Positions 1 to 9,490 are shown, numbered from the stretch's first letter. The stretch is DNA of 64,000 nucleotides from Streptomyces sp. CGMCC 4.7035 (GCF_031583065.1 NZ_CP134053.1:5745001-5809000); one strand, 5' to 3'. Notes: generated by a model from the letters alone, not told the origin. Program-made: numbers and translations.

Positions 1-708
<708 letters not shown>

Positions 709-1204
709 GGACAGACTCCAGGGCGGATGGATGTGGCGGGATGGGCGGCTGAGGACGTTCCCGCCGTCTAATGCGCGAGGAGAATGGCCATGGGCCAAGT
801 CTAACGGGGCCGTGCAAGCGCTTTTCCTGTGTGCGGGGGTCCGGCACTGTGATGCTCATTGCCCTGTCAGTCCGTGTGACGCTCGTCGCCCCTGTCCGTG
901 GTGTGACGCCACTCGCACTCTCCGGCGCACCGTCAGGTGCCGGGACGCGCGGAGCGTAGGGGCGGGCACGGCGTACGGGCGGGTGACGCGGCCGGTGTGT
1001 CGCCCTTTCGGGCCATGGCCCGGCACCGGGCTCCGTGGACCGTACGAGGATGGCGCCGCGGGACGACGAACGCGGCGGGCGGTGCGCCCGCCGGCGCGGC
1101 CCGGCTCGGCCTGTCCCGCCGGCTTCGGGGGCGTTGTCAGTGGCCGGTGCGAGACTGGGCGCCAGGCCGTGATTCCGGCCGGGACACCGGAGGGAGTGAT
1201 CGGG
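709..1204. other. Intergenic stretch without a recognisable gene
   Basis: This 496-base stretch separates the divergent ABC-F and VOC genes. It is GC-rich with several imperfect inverted repeats. I see no reading frame with convincing protein character and no recognisable promoter boxes. The only clear signal is the ribosome binding site of the VOC gene, GGAGGGAG at 1189-1196. Confidence 0.5.
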
Positions 1205-1618
1205 ATGGCGGGCATGGACGGCAGGCGTCCGAGCATCTACCCGACGCTGCTGTACGTGGACGCGAAGGCGGCGATCAAGCAGCTCACCGAGGCCTTCGGC
1301 TTCACGGAGCTGTCGGTGTACGAGAGCGAGGACGGCTCGGTGCTGCACGCCGAGCTGGCGCAGGGCAACGGAGCGGTGATGCTCGGCTCGAAGGGCCACG
1401 GCGGCGCCTTCGACGAGGCGATGAGGGGCGCGGGCCCGTGCGGGGTGTACATCGTCGTGGACGACGTCGACGCACACCACCAACGGGCCGTGGAGCACGG
1501 CGCGGAGATCCTGATGCCCCCGACGGACCAGGCGTACGGCTCGCGCGACTACATGGCCCGGGACACCGAGGGCAACATCTGGAGTTTCGGCACGTACGCC
1601 CCCGAGATAGCGGTCTGA
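1205..1618 (+). CDS. VOC (glyoxalase/bleomycin-resistance fold) family protein
   Basis: This 137-residue protein has the vicinal-oxygen-chelate fold pattern. It starts with a beta strand (YPTLLYVDAKAAI), has the central 'EDGSVLHAEL' and 'GAVMLGS' strands, and ends with 'RDYMARDTEGNIWSFGTY', the usual C-terminal metal-side motif. It resembles the YhlP-like or 'PhnB/aminoglycoside 6-adenylyltransferase-like' short VOC proteins of actinomycetes, whose substrate is usually unknown. The ATG at 1205 is preceded by GGAGGGAG eight bases upstream; an in-frame GTG at 1196 is possible but poorly spaced. It stands alone between the ABC-F gene and a convergent gene. Confidence 0.75.
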   Translation: MAGMDGRRPSIYPTLLYVDAKAAIKQLTEAFGFTELSVYESEDGSVLHAELAQGNGAVMLGSKGHGGAFDEAMRGAGPCGVYIVVDDVDAHHQRAVEHGAEILMPPTDQAYGSRDYMARDTEGNIWSFGTYAPEIAV

Positions 1619-1625
1619 CGAGCAG

Positions 1626-3023
1626 TCAGCTACCGCCGGTGTGGACCTGGAACGCGGCGCGGCGCACGGCCTTGGCGAGCGCCGGGTCCGGGTGGGCGGC
1701 GGCGAGCGCGACCAGTACCTGCACGGTGCGGGGATGCCCGACGGCGCGCACCTCGTCGAGCAGGGCGGGCACGGTGGGCTGCACCGCGGACTCCAAGTGC
1801 CGTACGAGGAGTGGCGCTTCACCGTGGTCGGCGACGGCGGCGGCGGTGTCGACCCACAGCCAGGTGGCCTCCTCCCGGGTGAGCACCGCGGGGGCGTCCT
1901 CCGGGTCGGTGCCGTCGTGCTCGGCGAGCCAGAGCAGGGCGTAGGGGCGCAGCGGGGTCTCGTCGGCGGCGTCGCGCACATCGGGCTCGGCGGGGGCGCC
2001 GACCACGCGCAGCGCCTCGAAGGCCAGTCCGCGCAGGAGGGCGTCCTCGCCCCGGGCGGCGTCCAGGAGTTCGGTGACGGCGCTGCCGACGGTGCGGGCG
2101 GCGAGCCAGGCGCGGTACTCGGCGCGGGCCGCGTTGGGGCGCAGCTGGGCGCAGCCGCGGAGCATGTCCTCGGCGTTCTGCTCGATGTTCCCGGCGGGGC
2201 TCTGCGCGGCGACGCAGATCTGCTCCAGTTTGACCCAGACCGCCCAGCTGCCGAGCGGGGTGAGGGTGGCCTGCCCCTCGGCGCAGGTGAGGGCGCCGAC
2301 GTAGGCGAGCGCGTCGAGGGCCCAGTCGAGGAGCGGGGCGAGCGGGGTGTCCTCGGCGGAGTTCTGGACCGGCTCGGGCTGGGGACCGTAGACGATCTCG
2401 CACCGCTCGGTGCGCAGTTCCGTGACCCGCTGTTCGAGGAGGTCGAGGAGCTGTTCGACGGGGACGGGCCCCGCGGACAGCTGGAGGAAGGAGAGCACCT
2501 GGGGCATGGCCGAGACGACCTCGGCGACGGCGGCGTGCTCTCGGTCCGCGGGCTCGGGGTAGGCGAGCGACCAGGCGTCGAAGAAGGCGACCCAACCACG
2601 CAGCACGGCGGAGTCGTCGCGGTTCCAGGCGCGCAGCCGCCAGCCGGGGCGGGCGCTGTCGCCGTGCACCTCGACGAGGCCGGCCAGGCGGGCGGTGTCC
2701 CAGTCCGCGCGGACCTGAGCGACGGTCAGGCCGAGGTCGGCCGCGGCGCGTTCGGCGGTGGCGTCGGAGAGGGTGCCCTTGCCGTCGGAGGTAGCGCCGT
2801 CGCGGCCCGGGCGGAGCATGGCGTCGGCCCAGCGGGCGACACTGGCCGCGTCGGCCAGGCAGGTGCGGGCCATTCTGGCAAGTTCCGCGGGCGGAGGGGT
2901 GCCCTCGGGCGGCCGGGGGGCGGGGCGGCGCGAGCGATGCTGGGTCACCGCTCGGGGAGCGGCGGCCAGGGGCCGCGGGCCGACGAGTCGGAGCCTGGAG
3001 TCGCGCGGGTTACGGGACGTCAC
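1626..3023 (-). CDS. Conserved actinomycete hypothetical protein, about 465 residues
   Basis: I do not recognise a named family. The protein is Ala/Leu/Glu-rich and mostly helical, without signal peptide, membrane segment or catalytic motif. The region 'ERAAADLGLTVAQVRADWDTARLAGLVEVHG' looks like a winged-helix DNA-binding unit. The second half carries helical-repeat-like pairs ending in 'LLDEVRAVGHPRTVQVLVALAAAHPDPALAKAVRRAA'. The GTG at 3023 was chosen because the extension upstream to 3098 is Arg-rich and uncharacteristic; neither start has a good ribosome binding site. A shorter start at the MARTCLADAA segment is also possible. Its 3' end lies 7 bases from the convergent VOC gene. Confidence 0.65.
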   Translation of the reverse strand: MTSRNPRDSRLRLVGPRPLAAAPRAVTQHRSRRPAPRPPEGTPPPAELARMARTCLADAASVARWADAMLRPGRDGATSDGKGTLSDATAERAAADLGLTVAQVRADWDTARLAGLVEVHGDSARPGWRLRAWNRDDSAVLRGWVAFFDAWSLAYPEPADREHAAVAEVVSAMPQVLSFLQLSAGPVPVEQLLDLLEQRVTELRTERCEIVYGPQPEPVQNSAEDTPLAPLLDWALDALAYVGALTCAEGQATLTPLGSWAVWVKLEQICVAAQSPAGNIEQNAEDMLRGCAQLRPNAARAEYRAWLAARTVGSAVTELLDAARGEDALLRGLAFEALRVVGAPAEPDVRDAADETPLRPYALLWLAEHDGTDPEDAPAVLTREEATWLWVDTAAAVADHGEAPLLVRHLESAVQPTVPALLDEVRAVGHPRTVQVLVALAAAHPDPALAKAVRRAAFQVHTGGS

Positions 3024-3266
3024 GGGTGCAGTCTTGCGGTTGACGGTCCGAAAACCCAAACGGAATGTCACGGCGGGCGACAGGGCTGGCCAACGCACGG
3101 GGTCCGGCGAGGGGGTGCGGAGCGGGAAAGGCCTTGCCGGGAGCGCTAAACGGAAGGGGGCGCCCCGGGGGTGGGAGGGGCCGGACGGCCCCTGCTCTCC
3201 CCCGCCAAGGGGCTCCGCCCCCTGGACCCCGCTGGGATCCGAGCCTGCACCCCGCTACTGAGTTGG

Positions 3267-3432
3267 TCTCGCCCCCGCCGCCCCTACCCTTCCCGTCCCT
3301 GGGGGCTGCCGCCCCCGGACCCCCGCTGTCGGCCTTGACGGCCTCGTCCTCAAACTCCCCCAAGCTCTTCGAGCAGGGGGGACCCCCCAGACAGGCTGAT
3401 AAATCAGCCCGTCCTGCGTTTGAGGAGGTCAG
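3267..3432. repeat. GC-rich dispersed repeat, copy 1
   Basis: The stretch holds 'GCCCCCGCCGCCCCTACCC', a GGGGGCTGCCGCCCCC hairpin, 'CGGCCTCGTCCTCAAACTCC' and a CTCGAGCAGGGGGG segment. The same block occurs in reverse orientation at about 29635-29757, nearly identical over some 120 bases, and in shorter forms at 20605-20711 and 35873-35980. A related GGGGCTCCGCCCC unit lies just upstream near 3211-3240. The rest of the 3024-3450 gap shows nothing else. No terminal repeats or transposase gene are visible here. Confidence 0.85.
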
Positions 3433-3450
3433 CACCCCCGGCGGCGACCG

Positions 3451-4578
3451 TCACATCAGCGGAGTCAGGAAGCGCCGCATGGCCTCTTCGTAGGTGCCGG
3501 GGTCCGCGTTCCACATCGCGCCGTGCGGAGCGTTCCGGACCGTGTGCAGCGTGACCAGGTCCCCGCGGCACTCCGCGAGGCGGCGGGAGGGCGCCCAGGG
3601 GGCGATCGTGTCATCGGGGCCGTGGAAGATCAGTACCGGCACCTGGAGCTGGTCGGGGGCGAAGGCCCCGTGGTCGCGGTCGCCGTGCAGACCGGTGCGG
3701 CCCTGGGCGGCCCGGACGGCCAGCGGCAGCAGCGCGCCGGGGGTGTGGCGGGCCGACGCGAGGGCGCGCAGCGTGGTCTCCCACCTGAGCACGGGCGAGT
3801 CGAGGACGAGCCCGGAGATCCGCTCGCGCAGCGGCGAGTACGCGGCGGCGCGCAGCGCCATGGTGGCGCCGATGGACCAGCCGTGCAGGACGAGGCGCCG
3901 CGCGCCCTGGCGCACGGCGTAGCGGATGGCGGCGTCCACGTCGCGCCACTCGGTCTCGCCGAGATGGTTCAGTCCGTCCGGGGGGCGCGGTGCGCCGAGG
4001 TCGCCGCGGTAGGCGAGGTCGAGGACCGTGAAGTGGTGGCGGCCGAGGAACCCCATGACGTTCATGGGGTGCTCCCGGGTGGTGCCGAGCCCGTGCACGG
4101 TGATCACCCAGGTGTCGCGGACGCCGGGCACCAGCCAGGCGGGCAGCGTCCCCAGTTCGCCGGGCACCTCGACCTCGGCGTGTTCGAGGCCGAGGGCGGC
4201 GCTCGGGTTGCCGATGTACAGGTTGGGGGTGAGCCAGGCCTTGTCGCCGGGTTCGAGCACGCCATGGGTGACGCTCTCCAGCCGGCGCACGACGGTGTCG
4301 GCGGAGTGCGGGGCGGTGTGCAGGACCGGGCCGACGATCGCGTGGGAGCCGTCGCCGGCCAGACCGTAGGTACCAGGGCGCTGGGAGGCCAGGTCACGGG
4401 TGAGCGTGATCCGGCCGGCCGCCGTGGAGTGCACGGTGAGGCGGGGTTCCGTGGGCAGCGGGCGGCCCGGCACCGCCTTGAGCGCGGCGTCGCTGGCGAA
4501 GCGGCCCGCGGCGAGGCCGGCGGCGCCGGCGGCGATGGCTACGGTGACGGCTGCGGCCGCCGCTTTGGCAGTACGCAC
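3451..4578 (-). CDS. Secreted or membrane-anchored alpha/beta hydrolase
   Basis: This 375-residue serine hydrolase begins with an N-terminal hydrophobic segment (residues 5-25, Ala/Val-rich) that should serve as a signal peptide or membrane anchor. The fold is shown by 'VITVHGLGTTREHPMNV' (oxyanion region), the nucleophile elbow GWSIG with Ser235, the acid in HGPDDTIAP (Asp323) and the catalytic His352 in NAPHGAMW. It resembles the actinomycete 'alpha/beta hydrolase family, dienelactone/prolyl-peptidase-like' proteins; the substrate is unknown. The start is a GTG. It is monocistronic, with a dispersed repeat downstream and the MITE-like element upstream. Confidence 0.8.
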   Translation of the reverse strand: MRTAKAAAAAVTVAIAAGAAGLAAGRFASDAALKAVPGRPLPTEPRLTVHSTAAGRITLTRDLASQRPGTYGLAGDGSHAIVGPVLHTAPHSADTVVRRLESVTHGVLEPGDKAWLTPNLYIGNPSAALGLEHAEVEVPGELGTLPAWLVPGVRDTWVITVHGLGTTREHPMNVMGFLGRHHFTVLDLAYRGDLGAPRPPDGLNHLGETEWRDVDAAIRYAVRQGARRLVLHGWSIGATMALRAAAYSPLRERISGLVLDSPVLRWETTLRALASARHTPGALLPLAVRAAQGRTGLHGDRDHGAFAPDQLQVPVLIFHGPDDTIAPWAPSRRLAECRGDLVTLHTVRNAPHGAMWNADPGTYEEAMRRFLTPLM

Positions 4579-4678
4579 GCATCCAGTGTCCCGGCGGAGC
4601 CCGCACCCGGCCAGCGGGCGGCTCCGCCGGTGTCACCGAGGGCACTTCCCCAGGGCCCGGAACCTGCGCTTCCAGGCG

Positions 4679-4935
4679 CTAGGCCCTGTCGTCAAACTCC
4701 CGTCGTCCGCCCGCAGGGCGGGCCGGGCGGCGTCATGGGGGTCCCCCTGCTCGAGCGAAGCCGAGAGCTTGGGGGAGCGTGCGATCGCAAGGCGCCGGAA
4801 GGTCCTCGATGGGGGTCCCCCCTGCTCGAGCGAAGCCGAGAGCTTGGGGGAGGAGCTACTAGGGCATTTCGGCAACGCGGCGAGCGTGCGTGCCAGGCGT
4901 CGCCCGGCAGGCGGGAGTTTGACGACAGGACCTAG
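4679..4935. mobile_element. MITE-like element with terminal inverted repeats
   Basis: The ends are inverted repeats: CCTGTCGTCAAACTCCCG at 4685-4702 and its complement at 4912-4929, and the similarity continues outward to CTAG on both sides with one mismatch. The flanking CTAG (4679-4682 and 4932-4935) would fit a 4-bp target duplication of the YTAR type known for IS5-family elements. The interior has no transposase. It contains two copies of a 43-44-base segment (4735-4777 and 4809-4852) beginning TGGGGGTCCCCC and ending AGAGCTTGGGGGAG. It separates the divergently oriented neighbourhoods of the hydrolase and the aldolase. Confidence 0.7.
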
Positions 4936-4956
4936 GGGCAGCGGAAGCAGCTTCCC

Positions 4957-5682
4957 CTACTTCCGGCGCTGCCCGTACCCCCGCAGCCGCTCCCCCGCCT
5001 CCGCCACCTGCTCGGGCGTGAGCAACGTGGGCGACAGGCCCGGTACCGACGACGCCGTCAGCCACACGCGGCACATCCACTCCAGCTGGGCCGTGCGGTC
5101 GTACGCCTCGGCCAAGGACGCCCCGTGGGCGATCGTGCCGTGGTTCTGGAGGAGGCATGCCGTGCGGTCCGTGAGCGCACGGAGCATGTTCTCGGCCAAC
5201 TCCGGCGTGCCATATGTCGCATACGGGGCAACCCGGACGGCACCACCGACCGCGCCGGCCATGTAGTGGATCAGCGGCAACTCCCGTACCAGCGTGGAGA
5301 CGGCCGTCGCGTGCACGGCGTGCGTGTGGACGACGGCACGCGCCCCCGTCGTGCGGTAGACCGCCAGATGCATCGGCAGTTCGCTCGTGGGCCGCAGCGA
5401 GCCGAGCACCTGCCGGCCGTCGAGGTCGACCCCGACCGCGTCGCCCGGGGTCAGCCGCTCGTAGGGCACTCCCGTCGGCGTGACCAGCACGGTGTCGCCG
5501 ACGCGTACGGAGACATTGCCGGACGTGCCGACGACCAGCCCGTCGGACACGGTCCGCCGGGCCGTCGCGACGAGTTCGTCCCACGCCGCCGCCATTTCGC
5601 CGGCCGCGCCCGGCGCCCCTCGCCCCCGTCCACCCTGTGCGTCCTCCCGTACGTCTCGTGCGTCGCGCCGCTGCTCAGCCAT
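4957..5682 (-). CDS. Class II aldolase/adducin-family protein (fuculose-phosphate aldolase-like)
   Basis: This 241-residue zinc-dependent aldolase family member would cleave or form a phosphorylated sugar such as L-fuculose 1-phosphate; the exact substrate cannot be read. Family signatures are 'GTSGNVSVR' (phosphate loop), 'LRPTSELPMHLAVY' with the catalytic Glu, 'VVHTHAVHATA' with two zinc-binding histidines, and 'LLQNHGTIAHG' with the third. The first 30 residues are a charged, disordered extension. The ATG at 5682 has GCAGGA upstream. The gene is separate from the following muramidase gene, which diverges from it. Confidence 0.85.
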   Translation of the reverse strand: MAEQRRDARDVREDAQGGRGRGAPGAAGEMAAAWDELVATARRTVSDGLVVGTSGNVSVRVGDTVLVTPTGVPYERLTPGDAVGVDLDGRQVLGSLRPTSELPMHLAVYRTTGARAVVHTHAVHATAVSTLVRELPLIHYMAGAVGGAVRVAPYATYGTPELAENMLRALTDRTACLLQNHGTIAHGASLAEAYDRTAQLEWMCRVWLTASSVPGLSPTLLTPEQVAEAGERLRGYGQRRK

Positions 5683-5878
5683 GCCGCGATCCTGCCAGTC
5701 GGGGGTCCGGCCCGCCGGTGACCGGACGCACTGTAGGGCGGAGGCCGCGCGTCCGTAAGGGCGCATATACGGATACATCGCATTCAAGCGGGGATTGGCC
5801 GGTGATAGACCGGCTTTCACGGATCTTCCAGTAGCCTCTGGACGATTTGTCGTGCACGTCGCCATTCCGGGGGGAAAC

Positions 5879-6628
5879 ATGGCCCGTGATCGCAAACCGT
5901 CCTGCCGTCGTGCCCGCGTCATCGCAGCCGCGTTGTCCGTGACCGCACTCACCCTGGGGGGAACCGCCCTCGCCGAGATCCCGGTCTCGGCGGCGGGCAA
6001 GCCGCAGGGACATGACGTCTCCTCGCACCAGAAGAACATCGACTGGGCCGGAGCGAAGGCCAGGGGCGCCAGGTTCGTATACATCAAGGCGACCGAGTCC
6101 ACCACCTACCGCAACCCGTACTTCGGCCGGCAGTACAACGGCGCCCGCGACGCAGGCATACTCCGCGGCGCGTACCACTTCGCCGTGCCCGACAAGTCGT
6201 CCGGCGCCACCCAGGCCGCGTACTTCGTACGCAACGGCGGCGCATGGCATGCCGACGGCCGGACGCTTCCGCCCGCGCTCGACATCGAGTACAACCCGTA
6301 CGGCAAGGCCAAGTGCTACGGCCTGAGCGCGGCCGCGATGGTCGACTGGATCAGGTCGTTCAGCGACGAGATCCGGCGGGAGACCGGCCGTCGCCCGGTG
6401 ATTTACACCACCGCCCACTGGTGGAACACCTGCACCGGCAGCAGCCGCGCCTTCGCCCCGAACCACGCCCTGTGGATCGCCCGCCACAACTCCGGGGACG
6501 CGGGGTCACTGCCGGCCGGCTGGTCGTTCTGGACGTTCTGGCAGTACGACAACAGCGGCAGCCTGCCGGGTGACCAGAATCTCTTCAACGGATCCCAGAC
6601 GCAGTTGAAGAGGTTCGCGACGCGCTAG
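5879..6628 (+). CDS. Secreted GH25 muramidase (lysozyme)
   Basis: This 249-residue N-acetylmuramidase cleaves peptidoglycan outside the cell. It has a signal peptide (residues 1-40: a basic start, a hydrophobic core around 14-32, cleavage near SAAG). The catalytic residues Asp46 (GHDVSSHQ), Asp135 and Glu137 (ALDIEYN) are spaced exactly as Asp9/Asp98/Glu100 of the Streptomyces enzyme cellosyl. The C-terminal 'FWQYDNSGS' is also typical of GH25. The ATG at 5879 has a GGGGGGAAA purine tract upstream, which favours it over longer in-frame starts. It has no wall-binding repeats, so it is a single-domain enzyme. Confidence 0.93.
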   Translation: MARDRKPSCRRARVIAAALSVTALTLGGTALAEIPVSAAGKPQGHDVSSHQKNIDWAGAKARGARFVYIKATESTTYRNPYFGRQYNGARDAGILRGAYHFAVPDKSSGATQAAYFVRNGGAWHADGRTLPPALDIEYNPYGKAKCYGLSAAAMVDWIRSFSDEIRRETGRRPVIYTTAHWWNTCTGSSRAFAPNHALWIARHNSGDAGSLPAGWSFWTFWQYDNSGSLPGDQNLFNGSQTQLKRFATR

Positions 6629-6772
6629 CCGGGCGGCCGGCGGAGGACTCCCGAAGGCTCCCGTAGGCTTCCGGAGGCCGAAATTCCGCCTTCGTTCGAG
6701 AGCGCGACCGCCGCCGCCCCGCCATAAACGGAGCGGCGGCACCCCTATCGGTACACCCCGCGGCCCGCCCCA

Positions 6773-6790
6773 GTTCACCTTTTGTTCACC
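6773..6790 (+). promoter_or_regulatory. Pho box (PhoP direct repeats) upstream of the phosphate transporter
   Basis: Two perfect GTTCACC units lie at 6773-6779 and 6784-6790. Their 11-bp spacing is that of Streptomyces PhoP direct repeat units. The site is about 50 bases upstream of the transporter start, which fits control by the PhoR-PhoP phosphate-starvation system. A third, weaker unit (GTTGCC) follows at 6794. Confidence 0.8.
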
Positions 6791-6841
6791 CAGGTTGCCT
6801 ACGGTCCACAAGCCAATGACCTTTCACAGAAGCCTGGGTAA

Positions 6842-8080
6842 ATGGAACACATCACGCTCCTCCTCGGAATCGTGATCGTCACCGCTCTCGTGTTCGATTT
6901 CACGAACGGTTTCCACGACACAGCCAACGCGATGGCGACGACCATCTCGACCGGCGCCCTGAAGCCCAAGATGGCGGTGGCGATGTCCGCCGCACTGAAC
7001 CTCGTCGGCGCCTTCCTGTCCGTGGAGGTCGCCAACACGATCTCCAAGGGCCTCGTCGACGAGAGCGGCATACGTCCAGAGGTCATATTCTCCGCCCTGG
7101 TCGGCGCGATCCTCTGGAACCTGCTGACCTGGCTCGTCGGACTTCCGTCCAGCTCCTCGCACGCCCTCATGGGCGGTCTGATCGGCGCCACGATCTCCTC
7201 CGCCGGCACCGGCGCCGTCCACGGTGACGCGCTCGTCACCAAGGTGCTGATCCCGGCGGTCGCCGCCCCGGTCGTGGCGGGCGTCGCCGCGATGCTCGCG
7301 ACCCGCCTGTCGTACACGCTCGGCAAGAAGGCCGACGGCAAGGCCGCGGAGAAGGGCTACCGCGCCGGCCAGATCGCCTCGGCCGGCCTGGTCTCCCTGG
7401 CCCACGGCACCAACGACGCGCAGAAGACGATGGGCATCATCACCCTCGCCCTGGTCGCCGGTGGCGCCGTCGCCCCCGACTCCGACCCTCCCACCTGGGT
7501 CATCCTCTCCGCCGGTCTCGCCATCGCGCTCGGCACCTACCTCGGCGGCTGGCGCATCATCCGCACGATGGGCAAGGGCCTGACCGACCTCCAGCCGCAG
7601 CAGGGCTTCGCCGCTCAGACCAGTGCGGCCACGGTCATCCTGGCCTCCTCCCACCTCGGCTTCTCCCTCTCCACCACGCACTCGGTCTCCGGCTCGGTGA
7701 TGGGTGCCGGTCTCGGCCGCAAGGGCGGCGTCGTCCGCTGGTCGACGGCCACCCGGATGTTCGTCGCCTGGGCGCTCACACTGCCGGCCGCGGCCCTGGT
7801 CGGCGCCGGCTCCGAGTGGGTGACCGGCCTGGGCGACTGGGGCACCGCGCTCGTCGCCGTCTTCCTGGTCGCCTCCTGCGTCGCGATCTGGGTCGTGTCC
7901 CGTCGCCAGGTCGTCGACCACACCAACGTCAACGACACCGAGGAGCCGGCCGGTGTGGTGACCACGGCGATCAACGCCGTGACCCCGCCTCCGGCGGCCA
8001 CCATCCCCTCCCCGGCTGTCACCATCCCCTCCCCGGCCGCCACCGCCGACCCGGCGACCCCGCCGGCCGCCACCGTCTGA
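6842..8080 (+). CDS. pit: Low-affinity inorganic phosphate transporter, Pit/PHO4 family
   Basis: This 412-residue membrane protein imports phosphate, usually as a metal-phosphate complex driven by protons. Signatures are 'DFTNGFHDTANAM' near the N terminus, 'SSSHALMGGLIG', the internal duplicate 'HGTNDAQKTMG' and 'STTHSVSGSVMGAG', the last in the second repeat. About ten hydrophobic segments are seen. The last 50 residues are an unusual Pro/Ala/Thr-rich tail with repeated 'TIPSPA' units. The ATG at 6842 lacks a strong ribosome binding site. A Pho box precedes it and a small membrane protein gene follows 34 bases downstream. It corresponds to one of the two PitH proteins known in Streptomyces. 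Confidence 0.93.
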   Translation: MEHITLLLGIVIVTALVFDFTNGFHDTANAMATTISTGALKPKMAVAMSAALNLVGAFLSVEVANTISKGLVDESGIRPEVIFSALVGAILWNLLTWLVGLPSSSSHALMGGLIGATISSAGTGAVHGDALVTKVLIPAVAAPVVAGVAAMLATRLSYTLGKKADGKAAEKGYRAGQIASAGLVSLAHGTNDAQKTMGIITLALVAGGAVAPDSDPPTWVILSAGLAIALGTYLGGWRIIRTMGKGLTDLQPQQGFAAQTSAATVILASSHLGFSLSTTHSVSGSVMGAGLGRKGGVVRWSTATRMFVAWALTLPAAALVGAGSEWVTGLGDWGTALVAVFLVASCVAIWVVSRRQVVDHTNVNDTEEPAGVVTTAINAVTPPPAATIPSPAVTIPSPAATADPATPPAATV

Positions 8081-8114
8081 GCCCCGCGCGTTCGGTTACG
8101 AAGGAAGCACCATC

Positions 8115-8330
8115 ATGAAGATCGACTGGGCAGCCCTCGGCTCCGTGTTCGGCGTCAGCCTCGTGGTCACCGTGGCGCTGGTGGCCCTGTTCACCCTGGG
8201 CGTCGCGGGCCTCACCAAGAAGGAATCGGCCACCGGCGGCGCCGCCGCCGTGGCGGTCACCGGTGCCTACGCCTGCTTCGCCGCGTGCGCGGCGGCCGTG
8301 GGATACGGGATCTATCTGATCGTGGCCTGA
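8115..8330 (+). CDS. Small membrane protein linked to the Pit transporter
   Basis: This 71-residue protein has two predicted transmembrane helices (about residues 10-33 and 44-70) joined by a short polar loop with 'TKKESATGG'. Small proteins of this type usually sit directly behind pit genes in Streptomyces and may help the transporter, though no molecular role is proved. The start has AAGGAAG seven to eight bases upstream. It lies 34 bases after pit and is followed by a strong terminator, so both genes form one operon. Confidence 0.8.
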   Translation: MKIDWAALGSVFGVSLVVTVALVALFTLGVAGLTKKESATGGAAAVAVTGAYACFAACAAAVGYGIYLIVA

Positions 8331-8367
8331 GACCCCCGCCTCATCCGCCCCTTCGGGCGCTCGCGTA

Positions 8368-8400
8368 AAGCCCCCGCAGTGTTTTTCACTGCGGGGGCTT
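8368..8400. terminator. Strong hairpin terminator after the pit operon
   Basis: The arms AAGCCCCCGCAGTG (8368-8381) and CACTGCGGGGGCTT (8387-8400) are perfectly complementary over 14 bp around a TTTTT loop. Confidence 0.9.
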
Positions 8401-8632
8401 GCTTATGCGTCACTTATTTAGCGCAAATACGCCCATATAGGCGCATATGCGGATTTGCCTGTTACGCACAGTTTATCTACGGTCTACATCGCACCGCGAC
8501 CACGTCGAAGAGACAGGTGTCAGATAGCAAGCCCTCTGGCAGCTCTCGCCCAACTCACCTAGTCTATTAGGGGAATTGCTGCTCGACGTTGGCCGCTCGA
8601 CCAGTCGAGGACGACGTGTAGCAAGGAGCGAC

Positions 8633-9490
8633 ATGGCCAGGGACATCGATCCGAGCCTGAATCGACGCAGGCTCCGCATCGAGCTGCGCAAGGCGCGAGA
8701 GGAAGCCGGTCTCACCCAGCGGGAGGCCGCCGACGCGCTGGAATGGTCCCTGTCCAAGCTCATCCGGCTGGAGGCCGGGGCGGTCAGCCTCAGCGTCACG
8801 GATCTGCGCGCACTGCTCCAGCTGTACAACGTCACGGAGCCGCAACTGGTCGCCGAGTTGGAGGAGGCCGCCCGCGGCTCCAAGGGGTTGTCCTGGTGGG
8901 CGCAGTACAGCGACATGGTGCGGCCGCAGTTCGCGCAGTACCTGGGGTACGAGAGTGCCGCGACCTCCATCCGCACGTACCACCCCGCCGTCATCTCGTC
9001 CCTGTTCCAGACCGAGGACTACGCGATGGCGCAACTGGCCCCGCGTGAGACGGCCGAGGTGGCCCGGCGCTCCGCGGAGCTGCGCACCACCCGGCAAGAG
9101 CGGATCTTCGACGGTGATCACGGTCCGGAGGTGCACATCGTGCTGGACGAGGCGGTGATCCGACGGGTCATCGGCGGTCCGGGCGTGATGCGCCGCCAGC
9201 TGGAGCACCTCAAGACGATGTCCCAGCACCCCAGAGTCACCATGCGCCTGCTGCCGTTCACGGCGGGGGCGCATTACAGCATGGCAAGTTCGTTCATCGT
9301 GCTCGGCTTCAAGGACGACGACGACCTGCTCTACCTCGAAGGCCCCACCGGCAGCGTGTCCAACCGTGACGACCTGGAGCTGACGGCGCGCTACCAGGAG
9401 TGCTTCGAGGACATCAGCAACAAGGCGCACGAGGGCGACCGGATGATCGAGCTGATCGACACGGTCAAGGAGAGTCTCGACAACAGCTGA
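8633..9490 (+). CDS. XRE-family regulator with C-terminal DUF5753 domain
   Basis: This 285-residue cytoplasmic DNA-binding protein has an N-terminal helix-turn-helix (residues about 13-70: 'ELRKAREEAGLTQREAADALEWSLSKLIRLE'). It is followed by the DUF5753 region with 'SSLFQTEDYAMAQL', 'EVHIVLDEAVIRR' and 'MRLLPF.AGAH'. Streptomyces genomes encode dozens of such proteins, usually paired with a small DUF397 protein; here the DUF397 gene is 0.8 kb downstream on the other strand. The ATG at 8633 has AAGGAG upstream, which excludes the longer in-frame start at 8576. Targets are unknown. Confidence 0.88.
   Translation: MARDIDPSLNRRRLRIELRKAREEAGLTQREAADALEWSLSKLIRLEAGAVSLSVTDLRALLQLYNVTEPQLVAELEEAARGSKGLSWWAQYSDMVRPQFAQYLGYESAATSIRTYHPAVISSLFQTEDYAMAQLAPRETAEVARRSAELRTTRQERIFDGDHGPEVHIVLDEAVIRRVIGGPGVMRRQLEHLKTMSQHPRVTMRLLPFTAGAHYSMASSFIVLGFKDDDDLLYLEGPTGSVSNRDDLELTARYQECFEDISNKAHEGDRMIELIDTVKESLDNS

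Noticed and set aside
856..1236. Minus-strand open frame of 126 codons in the 709-1204 gap
   Set aside because: Arg/Pro-rich low-complexity peptide overlapping the VOC gene start, with no ribosome binding site.
5755..5830. Shared GCGCATATRCGGAT-like motif ahead of the GH25 gene and again near 8440-8460
   Set aside because: The similarity is about 13 bases in AT-richer promoter DNA; with only two copies and unrelated downstream genes it could be chance.
5795..5878. Longer start of the GH25 gene at 5795
   Set aside because: The extra residues would precede the signal peptide, and the purine-rich ribosome binding site lies ahead of the ATG at 5879.
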